NCBI GenBank assembly: GCA_021161625.1
Contig: JAGHAG010000106.1
Span: 1-5,244 of the forward strand
Source: Elusimicrobiota bacterium
Lineage (GTDB): Bacteria > CG03
DNA length: 5,244 bases
Direction of reading: 5' to 3'
Shown here: one piece after another, positions 1-5,244 of the stretch
Position numbering within the stretch: position 1 is the first letter of the stretch
Layout of the letters: each line of letters opens with the position of its first letter
Translations under genes and position numbers: made by a program
Notes under the pieces: model-generated
Databases searched by the model: none
Told to the model about the DNA's origin: nothing
The model's input: only the letters and a program-made list of their open reading frames with translations

Positions 1-58
1 CGCGAATTATATTGATTAAAAAATAGAAAATAAAACAAAGGTTTTTTAATTTTCTCAT
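1..58 (-). CDS. Start of an unidentified gene with a hydrophobic N-terminus (partial, runs off the left edge)
   Basis: An ATG at 58-56 opens a minus-strand frame with no stop before the window edge, giving MRKLKNLCFIFYFLINIIR. This is a short basic N-terminus followed by a hydrophobic stretch, as in a signal peptide or first membrane segment, so the product is probably exported or membrane-bound. The start is supported by TAGGA ending 8 bases upstream (AGGA at 70-67) and by a promoter-like sequence about 105-135 bases upstream. It lies downstream of hflX on the same strand but is separated by a 195-base spacer, so it is probably its own transcription unit or has an internal promoter. Nineteen codons are too few to name a family, and an AT-rich stretch can stay open by chance over this length. 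The call rests on start context plus hydrophobicity only. Confidence 0.42.
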   Translation of the reverse strand, partial: MRKLKNLCFIFYFLINIIR

Positions 59-102
59 TCCTTTATTCCTATCTTTTCTATTGTACTTTGCGGTTTTTAT
101 CT

Positions 103-155
103 TCCCCTAATGTGTCCCCCTCAGCAGGTCATTTTATTTTCTTATTTTCCCCCTC
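103..155 (-). repeat. Three G-rich direct repeats in the presumed 5' leader
   Basis: On the minus strand GAGGGGGA occurs at 155-148 and again at 122-115, and a shorter AGGGGA lies at 108-103. The first and third copies share a longer A-rich tail: AGGGGGAAAATAAGA at 154-140 and AGGGGAAGATAAAAA at 108-94. In such AT-rich DNA these G blocks stand out. They lie between the predicted promoter and the next start codon, so they would be transcribed. They could be protein- or RNA-binding sites, or remnants of a REP-like element (GGGGACAC-type blocks occur beside REP-associated transposases). The sequence alone does not decide between these. The copies are too far apart for an ordinary G-quadruplex. 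Confidence 0.35.
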
Positions 156-162
156 CATTTTA

Positions 163-178
163 ATGCTACTAAAAGCAT
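163..178. repeat. Inverted repeat ATGCT-N6-AGCAT overlapping the -10 box (possible operator)
   Basis: On the minus strand ATGCT (178-174) and AGCAT (167-163) are perfect inverted arms of 5 bases separated by TTTAGT. The right arm coincides with the predicted -10 hexamer TAGCAT, and the left arm lies in the -35/-10 spacer. This placement is typical of a repressor site. Five-base arms can arise by chance, and no matching regulator gene is visible in the window. Confidence 0.3.
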
Positions 179-192
179 AAAAATCTTGTCAA
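163..192 (-). promoter_or_regulatory. Sigma70-like promoter for the gene beginning at position 58
   Basis: The minus strand shows a perfect -35 hexamer TTGACA at 192-187, an 18-base spacer, and TAGCAT at 168-163. The latter keeps the key T, A and T positions of TATAAT. The DNA just upstream of the -35 box is A/T-rich. A transcript would start near 157-154 and have a leader of roughly 95-100 bases before the ATG at 58. The position, in the only intergenic gap and ahead of a plausible start codon, supports the call. The spacer is one base longer than optimal, and A/T-rich DNA produces promoter look-alikes easily. Confidence 0.48.
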
Positions 193-253
193 TATCTTAT
201 TGTATTTGTTTATACTGATCGCGAACAGATGAGGAGGTGGATAAAAACCACTC

Positions 254-1303
254 TCATTTTTCAAAAATCTCTTCGTAAATCCTGCTTTTCAACATCTCAA
301 TCCCTTCTTTCTTCAATGCTGAAATATAAACAAAATTTTTTTCATTTTTTATTACAAAATTTTGAGGCAGTTTGTCGCATTTATTGGCAACAAAAATTTT
401 CGGTATTTTATCAAATCCAAGTTCAGCCAGGGTTTTCAGAACAACTTCCCTGTGTAAAAGCCACAGAGGGTCTGATATATCAAGCACAACCAGAACAATT
501 CCTGCAGGCGCAATTTCCTCAAGCGTTGAATGAAATGCATTTATAAGTTGTGGGGGGAGATTTTTTATAAAACCAACAGTGTCAACAAAGATAACCTCTT
601 TATCAAAAATTTTCGCTTTTCTTGTTAAGGGTTCCAGCGTCTGAAAAAGTTTATCCTGAGCTGTTGCTTGGGCTTTTGTCAGAGCATTAAAAAGTGTTGT
701 TTTACCAGCATTGGTGTAACCACAGATTGCAACGATTGGTATTTTTGATTTTAGTCTCCTTCTTCTCTGGATTTGCCTTCTTTTTGCAAGGTCCTTCAGT
801 TTTCTTTTAAGAACGCTAATTCTTTTTTCAATTCTTCTTCTGTCATATTCAAGCTTCTTCTCGCCCGGACCCCTCACGCCAATCCCTCCAACCTGCTGCA
901 TGAGAAAAATCCCCTTGCCAGTTAATCTCGGCAAAAGATATTCTAATTGCGCAAGTTCAACCTGATTCTTTCCATCCTCTGAATGTGCATGTCTTGAAAA
1001 AATATCAAGAATAAGGCGGGTTCTGTCAATAATTTTTGCAGGTATTATTCCTTCAAGATTTCGTGTTTGATTTGGCTTTAAGTCAAAGTCAAATATAACA
1101 GTTTTTGCATTCAATTCTTCACAAAATTTTGCAACTTCCTCCGCCTGCCCTCTGCCAATGTAATAGGCAGGATTTATGCGTTTGAGTTTGAAAATCTTTT
1201 CCCCAACACAAACCCCCCCCGCTGTTCTTGCAAGCTGCTTTAATTCATCAATGTCAGGTGAAATTCCTTTTTCTTCTGCTGCAACAAGTAAAAATTTTTC
1301 CAT
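254..1303 (-). CDS. hflX: GTPase HflX (ribosome-splitting GTPase)
   Basis: HflX is a translational GTPase-like protein that binds the 50S subunit and splits stalled or hibernating ribosomes, notably after heat or antibiotic stress. The protein has 349 residues. The N-terminal HflX domain covers about 1-130, including YIGRGQ at 48-53 and VELAQLEYLLPRL at 115-127. A glycine-rich linker GGIGVRGPGE (139-148) leads into a basic helical segment (about 153-188), then the G domain. The G domain shows G1 GYTNAGKT (195-202), a G2-region FQTLEPLTR (220-228), G3 DTVGF (241-245), G4 NKCD (307-310) and G5 SAL (328-330). It is shorter than E. coli HflX (about 426 residues) and ends soon after the G domain, like other compact versions. 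The ATG overlaps the stop of the upstream comM-like gene by one base (TAATG). No Shine-Dalgarno site is visible, so translation is probably coupled. An 8-base G run lies in codons 29-32. The stop is TGA at 256-254. Confidence 0.96.
   Translation of the reverse strand: MEKFLLVAAEEKGISPDIDELKQLARTAGGVCVGEKIFKLKRINPAYYIGRGQAEEVAKFCEELNAKTVIFDFDLKPNQTRNLEGIIPAKIIDRTRLILDIFSRHAHSEDGKNQVELAQLEYLLPRLTGKGIFLMQQVGGIGVRGPGEKKLEYDRRRIEKRISVLKRKLKDLAKRRQIQRRRRLKSKIPIVAICGYTNAGKTTLFNALTKAQATAQDKLFQTLEPLTRKAKIFDKEVIFVDTVGFIKNLPPQLINAFHSTLEEIAPAGIVLVVLDISDPLWLLHREVVLKTLAELGFDKIPKIFVANKCDKLPQNFVIKNEKNFVYISALKKEGIEMLKSRIYEEIFEK
1213..1220. repeat. Homopolymer run of 8 C (8 G in the hflX coding strand)
   Basis: Eight consecutive C on the plus strand lie inside hflX, encoding Ala-Gly-Gly-Val at residues 29-32. 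A run of this kind is conspicuous in an AT-rich gene where glycine could be coded by GGA or GGT. The reading frame is intact here, since the residues on both sides follow the HflX family pattern. A gain or loss of one base would frameshift the protein after about 30 residues. Confidence 0.85.
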
Positions 1304-2820
1304 TATGCTGAAATTTCAAGACGGTATTGTAATGCCTCGGCTATGTGTTGAGGTCTGAGCTCCTCACTTTCATCAAGGTCAGCAATTGTTCTTGCAACCT
1401 TTAACACCTTATCAACTGCTCTTCTTGAAATTGAAAATGTTTTTACTGCATCTTCAAGCAGTTTCATTGAGGATTTATCAAGTTTGCAAAATTCTTTTAT
1501 TAAACTTTCCGGAAGGGCTGCATTTGTATATACTCCTCTGACTTTTTTCAATCTTTTAAGGGAGATTTGTCTTGCTTTCATAACCCTTTGCCTTATCTGA
1601 GAGGAACTTTCCTGTTCTTGTTCTGTATAGATTTCATCAAACCTCAAAGCAGGGACTTCTATCTGAATATCAATTCTGTCAAGAATTGGTCCTGAAATTT
1701 TTGCTCTGTATTTTTTTATCTGATATGGAGTGCAGACACATTCCCGGGTGGGATGTCCAAAATAACCGCAGGGACACGGATTCATTGCTGCAACAAGCAT
1801 AAAGTTTGCTGGGAATGTATATCTTGCCTTTACCCTTGCAACTGTTATTTTCCCATCTTCAAGGGGTGCTCTTAATACTTCAAGCACATTTCTGCGAAAT
1901 TCTGTAAATTCATCTAAAAACAAAATGCCATTGTGAGCAAGAGAAATTTCGCCAGGACGAGCATCTGCACCACCACCCACAAGAGCAACATCCGAAATTG
2001 TATGATGCGGGGTTCTGAAAGGGCGCTGTGTTATTAAACCATGCCCTTCTGGAATCAAGTTGCAGGCAGAATAAATACAGGTTGTTTCAATTGCTTCTTT
2101 TTCTGTCATAGGTGGAAGAATTCCGGGCAACCTCTTGGCAAGCATTGTCTTGCCTGCACCAGGCGGACCTATCATCAAAACATTGTGCCCGCCTGCCGCT
2201 GCAACTTCAAGAGCTCTTTTTGCAAATTTCTGGTTTTGCACATCTGCAAAGTCAGGGTATATTTCTTCCTGCGGAGAATATTGTTCAGGTTTATATTCCG
2301 CAATCCTTTTTTCCCCACTCAAATGCATAACAAGTTCTAAAAGATTTTTTATGCCAAAAACTTTAACCCCTTTTACTGTGCTTGCTTCAAGACAATTCCC
2401 ATAAGGGATAAAAACTTTTTCAAACTTCTTCTTTTTTGCCATAAGCATTACAGGCAAAATTCCGCCACAGGATTTAATTTCACCACTTAATGAAAGTTCT
2501 CCTAAAAAAATTGCCCTGTTAAAATCTTCATTTTTAACAATACCTTCTGCAATCAAAATCCCGACAGCCATTGCAACATCAAACTGGGTTCCTTCTTTCT
2601 TTATGTTTGCAGGAGCAAGATTTATAAGAACTTTTTTGTTTGGAATTGAAAATCCACTATTTTTAAATGCTGAATAGAGGCGGTCTCTTGCCTCTTTGAT
2701 TGAAGCATCCGGCAGACCAACAATGGTCAAAGACGGCAACCCACGCGATATGTCTGTTTCTACCTCAACAACATAAGCATTCACTCCTGAAAGTGCGGCT
2801 GATTTAGTTTTTGCCAGCAT
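1303..2820 (-). CDS. comM: YifB/ComM family AAA+ ATPase (Mg-chelatase-like; DNA branch-migration helicase)
   Basis: In naturally transforming bacteria ComM is a hexameric AAA+ helicase that extends strand exchange by branch migration during integration of incoming DNA. The family is also widespread in bacteria not known to be competent, so the role here is inferred. The product has 505 residues, the usual family length. Domains: an N-terminal ChlI-like domain with Lon-protease fold (about 20-165, with GLPDASIKEARDR at 35-47 and LINLAPANIKKEGTQFDVA at 65-83), the Mg-chelatase AAA+ core (about 190-390) and a C-terminal helical domain (about 405-500). The core has Walker A GPPGAGKT (218-225), Walker B ILFLDEF (299-305), a cysteine cluster NPCPCG with CVC (347-352 and 361-363) as is typical of the family, and an arginine-finger region GPILDRID (377-384). 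Sensor-2-like ISRRAVDKV lies at 464-472. I choose ATG at 2820 over the TTG one codon earlier: it gives the family-like MLAK start and 7-base spacing from AAAGGAG. The gene overlaps the upstream gene by 17 bases and hflX by 1. Confidence 0.95.
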   Translation of the reverse strand: MLAKTKSAALSGVNAYVVEVETDISRGLPSLTIVGLPDASIKEARDRLYSAFKNSGFSIPNKKVLINLAPANIKKEGTQFDVAMAVGILIAEGIVKNEDFNRAIFLGELSLSGEIKSCGGILPVMLMAKKKKFEKVFIPYGNCLEASTVKGVKVFGIKNLLELVMHLSGEKRIAEYKPEQYSPQEEIYPDFADVQNQKFAKRALEVAAAGGHNVLMIGPPGAGKTMLAKRLPGILPPMTEKEAIETTCIYSACNLIPEGHGLITQRPFRTPHHTISDVALVGGGADARPGEISLAHNGILFLDEFTEFRRNVLEVLRAPLEDGKITVARVKARYTFPANFMLVAAMNPCPCGYFGHPTRECVCTPYQIKKYRAKISGPILDRIDIQIEVPALRFDEIYTEQEQESSSQIRQRVMKARQISLKRLKKVRGVYTNAALPESLIKEFCKLDKSSMKLLEDAVKTFSISRRAVDKVLKVARTIADLDESEELRPQHIAEALQYRLEISA

Positions 2821-3280
2821 CAAACCACTCCTTTGCAGAAAAACATCTATCTTTTATATCCACATCAGCAAAACCAAAATCAAAAAAAGTTTTATTAAGG
2901 CACTTCTTTTGTTTACCCCAGAAAGCCACCACATAAATAATTCCGGAATACTCAGGATTTGTCTCACAGACAAAATAAACAATCTCCTTGCCCATGATGT
3001 TTTTCTTTAAAAAAGTGATGGCTTTTTCCGGTTCAATTGCTTTTGAAAGTCCATAAAGTGTTAAAATCTCACCTGTGGAAATCCTGAAACTTCTCCAGTC
3101 AATAATTTCTTCAACTTTTGCTATTCTGCCCTCTTTCAAACTTCTCCAGATGATAAATCTGTAATTGCTTCTGTCAATCCCCCATTCATCCTGAACGATT
3201 GCTTTCTTTGTGTGCCTGAAGGAGATAAAAAGAACTGCAAAAATCAGAATTGCCAAAATAAAAATTCTTAAAATTTTCAT
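2804..3280 (-). CDS. Small membrane-anchored protein with a degenerate thermonuclease (SNase-like OB-fold) pattern
   Basis: The protein of 158 residues is not one I recognise by name. Residues 3-20 form a single hydrophobic segment followed by basic residues (R22, K25, K26). There is no clear signal-peptidase site, so an anchor is more likely than a cleaved signal. Topology is ambiguous because positive charges flank both sides. Residues 53-140 follow the order of the staphylococcal nuclease domain: VEEIIDWRSFRI resembles V.kviDGDTv.l, EILTLYGL resembles the vRLxGID strand, EKAITFLKKNIMGKEI resembles eA..flk.lv.Gk.v, EYSGIIYVVAF resembles dkYGRxLAyvy, and LNKTFFDFGFADV resembles lN..Lv..GlA.v. 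The catalytic positions are replaced: DGDT by DWRS, the strand arginine by T74, the Asp and Glu of DTPE by S79 and I82, and the YGR arginine by G113. It would therefore be a non-catalytic OB fold if the match is real. ATG at 3280 overlaps the TGA of the upstream gene (TGATG). A TTG one codon earlier is possible but less likely. Fold assignment is inference. That this is a real gene is well supported by its tight packing in the operon. Confidence 0.85.
   Translation of the reverse strand: MKILRIFILAILIFAVLFISFRHTKKAIVQDEWGIDRSNYRFIIWRSLKEGRIAKVEEIIDWRSFRISTGEILTLYGLSKAIEPEKAITFLKKNIMGKEIVYFVCETNPEYSGIIYVVAFWGKQKKCLNKTFFDFGFADVDIKDRCFSAKEWFDAGKN
2828..2834 (-). promoter_or_regulatory. Strong Shine-Dalgarno site AAAGGAG deciding the comM start
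   Basis: AAAGGAG on the minus strand ends 7 bases before the ATG at 2820 but only 4 bases before the competing TTG at 2823, so it favours the ATG. It lies inside the last codons of the upstream gene. It is the only strong Shine-Dalgarno site in the visible part of the operon, which suggests that ComM is translated independently rather than only by coupling. Confidence 0.75.
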
Positions 3281-5244
3281 CAAAATCTTATATGCCTTTC
3301 TATTCCGAGATATTTTTCAACCTCGCCCTTCTCATCGCTCCTGTAAAGAGCCCTTATAACATTGCTTCCCTTAAACCTATACATTAATTCCAGCCCATGT
3401 CTTAAATCAAGCCCTGAGAAATCTCTTATAAAATTAACATTGTAGCCAAGATATATTCTACCAAAAGTTTTTCCAAGATAAAGTTCTGCTCTGTCTATTC
3501 TATTTAAAGCATCAAGCTTGTTTTCCTGTGCAATTTTCTCAAATGCTGGAACCTTAACACTCACTTCATCAAAAAGCTGAGTTTCCTTTAAAATCTGAGA
3601 AAAAATTGGATTTATAAAGGCAGTATCAATAAACTTTGCAAACTCCTCTTTTATAAATTCATCATTGCCAGAGACCTGTGGATTGTCAGAAAGCAAGGAC
3701 CAGGCCTCCTGCTTGCTTGTTTTTTCTGAAAACTCTTTTGATATTAAATCTATATCAAGACAATCAACAGGGGATCTCTCAATATTTATTTCAATTGTGT
3801 CTTCAACTGAGTCAAAGGGTGGAACAGGTCTTCTTCTTAAAACAGAAGTCTGGGCACGAAGTGTTAAAAAAATTTTATTGCTGGCAATTTCAATCTCTGC
3901 ATATTTTATTTCAAGGGTTTTGCCAAAATATATCATTTTGCCTTCCACACTCTTCAAATTACCGTTTACAACATAAGGTGGCCCTTTTATGTGAATCTTT
4001 CCGTAGACCTTTGCCGAGCCGGATTTTGAAAGCCACTCCACATTTTCTGCCAGATTAAGTTCTACATCCACCTTAACATCAGGATAAATAAATGAAGTAA
4101 ACGGATTTTTTTCATAAGAAAATTTAGCATTTTTTATATTTAATTTTCCCTTAAGAGTCCCACCTTCCTCTTCACTCCACTCAAATGTAAATTTTCCTGA
4201 AACATTCCCAAAAGAAGCCCTCCTTCTGGCAAGACCAAAAAAACCTCTTCTTTCAAGAAGAAGAGTTGGCAATACAAAAGGCACACCTTCATGTGGAAAA
4301 TAAAAATTAATTAAAAATTTGCGGATTTTCCCAGTTAGAAAATCAATTTTCCCGTCGGTTTTGAACTTTTTGCCTTTTACTTCTCCATCACCATTTATAA
4401 ATAAAGTGTTCTTCTTGCCGTAAAAACTTAGATGGAATTTAACTGCATCTGGATAATTCTTTGAAAAAACTTCAAAAGAGCACGCCCCCTCTGCTGTTAT
4501 TTCAGGATTTTCAAAAAAACCACCAATTGCAATCTTTCCATTAAAATTAAAATTCCTAATCTCCCCATCTTCAAATAGAATTTTTTCCAGTTTAAAATTA
4601 TTTCCTTCAATAATAAAATTGTTTTCTGTATTAACACTCTTTGCTAAAAATCCGTAAATTTTTACCCCGTTAGATAAACTTCCGTATCTAACGAGGTTTA
4701 CATCACCCTGAGGATGGGAAAAAATTTTTATGTCCGGGGAAAAAAATTCCCTGGTGATTTTGACTTTGCCTTCTGTCTTGATAAATGTGCCCACAAAAAT
4801 TTTTGAGGACTTAAATGCTATGTGCGTTTTTTCTTTTTCAAAATTTAAATCGCACCAGATATCCCCAAAAATATCTGCCTCTGTTTTTAAAATTCTTAAA
4901 ATTTTCTGAATATCAATATTCCGCGAAAAAATTCTTGTTTTATTTTTTGCAATTGAAATGTTTATATTTGAATCCGGAAATTTTATCTTAAAATTTCCTT
5001 TTTGTTTTGCGAAATTTCCCGAAAGTTTTACCGGGCTTTCAGGAACATCAAAAAAAGCAATTTCTCCTTTTTTATAAACTGCCCGAAACTCAAATGGGAG
5101 GAATAGATCATTTAGAAAAAAATTAGTAAATTTGCCTGAAATCTCCATTCCTGTGGATTTCTTAATTTCGCAAAAAAGATTTCCAAAAAATTTTAACCCT
5201 GAAAAACCTATGTTTCTTATCTTGGCATTAATTTTGCCTTCCAG
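3280..5244 (-). CDS. tamB: TamB/DUF490-like inner-membrane-to-outer-membrane translocation protein, C-terminal part (partial at the right edge)
   Basis: TamB-type proteins are long periplasm-spanning beta-groove proteins of the AsmA/VPS13-like class, linked to phospholipid transport to the outer membrane and to outer-membrane protein assembly with a BamA-type partner. The visible part is 654 residues. The frame stays open to the window edge, so the first internal ATG (5148) is not the true start and the N-terminal anchor is missing. Most of the sequence is short alternating beta strands with Gly/Asn/Lys turns, without predicted helices or membrane spans, as expected for the groove. The C-terminal region resembles the TamB domain: GPPYVVNGNLKSVEGKMIYF (visible residues 421-440), DTIEINIERSPVDCLDIDLIS (482-502), a SKQEAWSLLSDNP segment (510-522) like the family's S.P.ls..ea..LL, then AELYLGKTFGRIYLGY (586-601), which matches the LGKylTdrlyvgY pattern near TamB ends. 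It ends in Phe. The match is to family pattern only, so an AsmA-like relative is possible. It is first in the visible operon and overlaps the next gene by one base. Confidence 0.78.
   Translation of the reverse strand: MEGKINAKIRNIGFSGLKFFGNLFCEIKKSTGMEISGKFTNFFLNDLFLPFEFRAVYKKGEIAFFDVPESPVKLSGNFAKQKGNFKIKFPDSNINISIAKNKTRIFSRNIDIQKILRILKTEADIFGDIWCDLNFEKEKTHIAFKSSKIFVGTFIKTEGKVKITREFFSPDIKIFSHPQGDVNLVRYGSLSNGVKIYGFLAKSVNTENNFIIEGNNFKLEKILFEDGEIRNFNFNGKIAIGGFFENPEITAEGACSFEVFSKNYPDAVKFHLSFYGKKNTLFINGDGEVKGKKFKTDGKIDFLTGKIRKFLINFYFPHEGVPFVLPTLLLERRGFFGLARRRASFGNVSGKFTFEWSEEEGGTLKGKLNIKNAKFSYEKNPFTSFIYPDVKVDVELNLAENVEWLSKSGSAKVYGKIHIKGPPYVVNGNLKSVEGKMIYFGKTLEIKYAEIEIASNKIFLTLRAQTSVLRRRPVPPFDSVEDTIEINIERSPVDCLDIDLISKEFSEKTSKQEAWSLLSDNPQVSGNDEFIKEEFAKFIDTAFINPIFSQILKETQLFDEVSVKVPAFEKIAQENKLDALNRIDRAELYLGKTFGRIYLGYNVNFIRDFSGLDLRHGLELMYRFKGSNVIRALYRSDEKGEVEKYLGIERHIRF

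Noticed and set aside
13..51. A/T-only inverted repeat (TTAAAAAA with TTTTTTAA) in the first 19 codons of the left-edge gene
   Set aside because: The arms contain no G or C and the DNA is extremely A/T-rich, so it is neither a credible terminator nor an operator.
121..158. Two tiny minus-strand frames (ATG at 158-156 with nine codons, and ATG at 132-130 with three codons) overlapping at ATGA
   Set aside because: The first would start almost at the predicted transcript start without a ribosome-binding site, and the second has none at a usable distance. They are too short to support as leader peptides.
186..216. Plus-strand promoter-like TTGTCA and TATACT
   Set aside because: The spacer is 19 bases, the boxes largely mirror the better minus-strand promoter, and no plus-strand gene follows.
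234..255. Small hairpin at the hflX stop (GAG-A-GTGG, 7-base loop, CCACCTC on the minus strand)
   Set aside because: The stem has only 7 pairs with a bulge and is not followed by a T run, so it is not an intrinsic terminator.
229..546. Plus-strand open frame of 105 codons with GGAGG nearby
   Set aside because: It lies almost wholly antisense to the conserved end of hflX. The GGAGG is inside the frame rather than ahead of the ATG, and the translation resembles no family.
2041..2404. Several plus-strand open frames antisense to the comM gene
   Set aside because: They are shadows of a strongly conserved AAA+ coding region, with Cys/Phe-rich translations typical of antisense frames.
2821..2823. 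TTG as start of the comM gene (and likewise TTG at 3281-3283 for the small membrane protein)
   Set aside because: In both cases an ATG follows immediately. It gives better Shine-Dalgarno spacing for comM and a stop-start TGATG junction for the small gene.
3665..4058. Two overlapping plus-strand open frames antisense to the tamB-like gene
   Set aside because: They overlap each other and a well-supported minus-strand coding region, have no ribosome-binding site I can defend, and show no recognisable motif.
3261..4906. Identical 18-base stretch AAAATTCTTAAAATTTTC at 3261-3278 and 4889-4906
   Set aside because: Both copies encode a Lys-Ile-Leu-Arg-Ile stretch in AT-rich coding sequence. This looks like coincidence of codon use rather than a mobile or regulatory repeat.

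Overview
The window is an AT-rich bacterial fragment with all visible genes on the minus strand. Read in the direction of transcription (right to left) it holds: the 3' part of a TamB/DUF490-like envelope protein gene (cut by the right edge), a small gene for a membrane-anchored protein with a degenerate staphylococcal-nuclease-like pattern, a complete YifB/ComM AAA+ ATPase gene, a complete hflX GTPase gene, a 195-base spacer with promoter-like and repeat signals, and probably the first 19 codons of another gene running off the left edge.

The four right-hand genes look like one transcription unit. Consecutive genes overlap by 1, 17 and 1 bases (TGATG, a 17-base overlap with a strong Shine-Dalgarno site, and TAATG), so translational coupling is likely. 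The start of the operon lies outside the window. After hflX there is no convincing intrinsic terminator. The spacer carries a minus-strand sigma70-like promoter (TTGACA, 18 bases, TAGCAT) with an inverted repeat in its spacer/-10 region and three G-rich direct repeats in the presumed 5' leader, followed by a start codon with a plausible Shine-Dalgarno site.

A TamB-like protein implies a diderm (two-membrane) bacterium. The AT-rich coding, the compact overlapping genes and the divergence from model-organism proteins would fit an uncultured candidate phylum (for example the Omnitrophota/WOR-3 kind of genome), but that assignment is a guess from style and not from a marker gene.

Functionally the set is mixed: an envelope lipid-transport/assembly protein, an uncharacterised single-span membrane protein, a DNA branch-migration helicase of the ComM type and a ribosome-splitting GTPase. 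The last two are housekeeping genes. The part most worth a second look is the small membrane protein, whose sequence follows the SNase OB-fold pattern along its whole length while the catalytic positions are replaced. Next are the regulatory-looking spacer at the left and an 8-base G run inside hflX. I see no RNA gene, CRISPR array, insertion sequence or prophage in the window.
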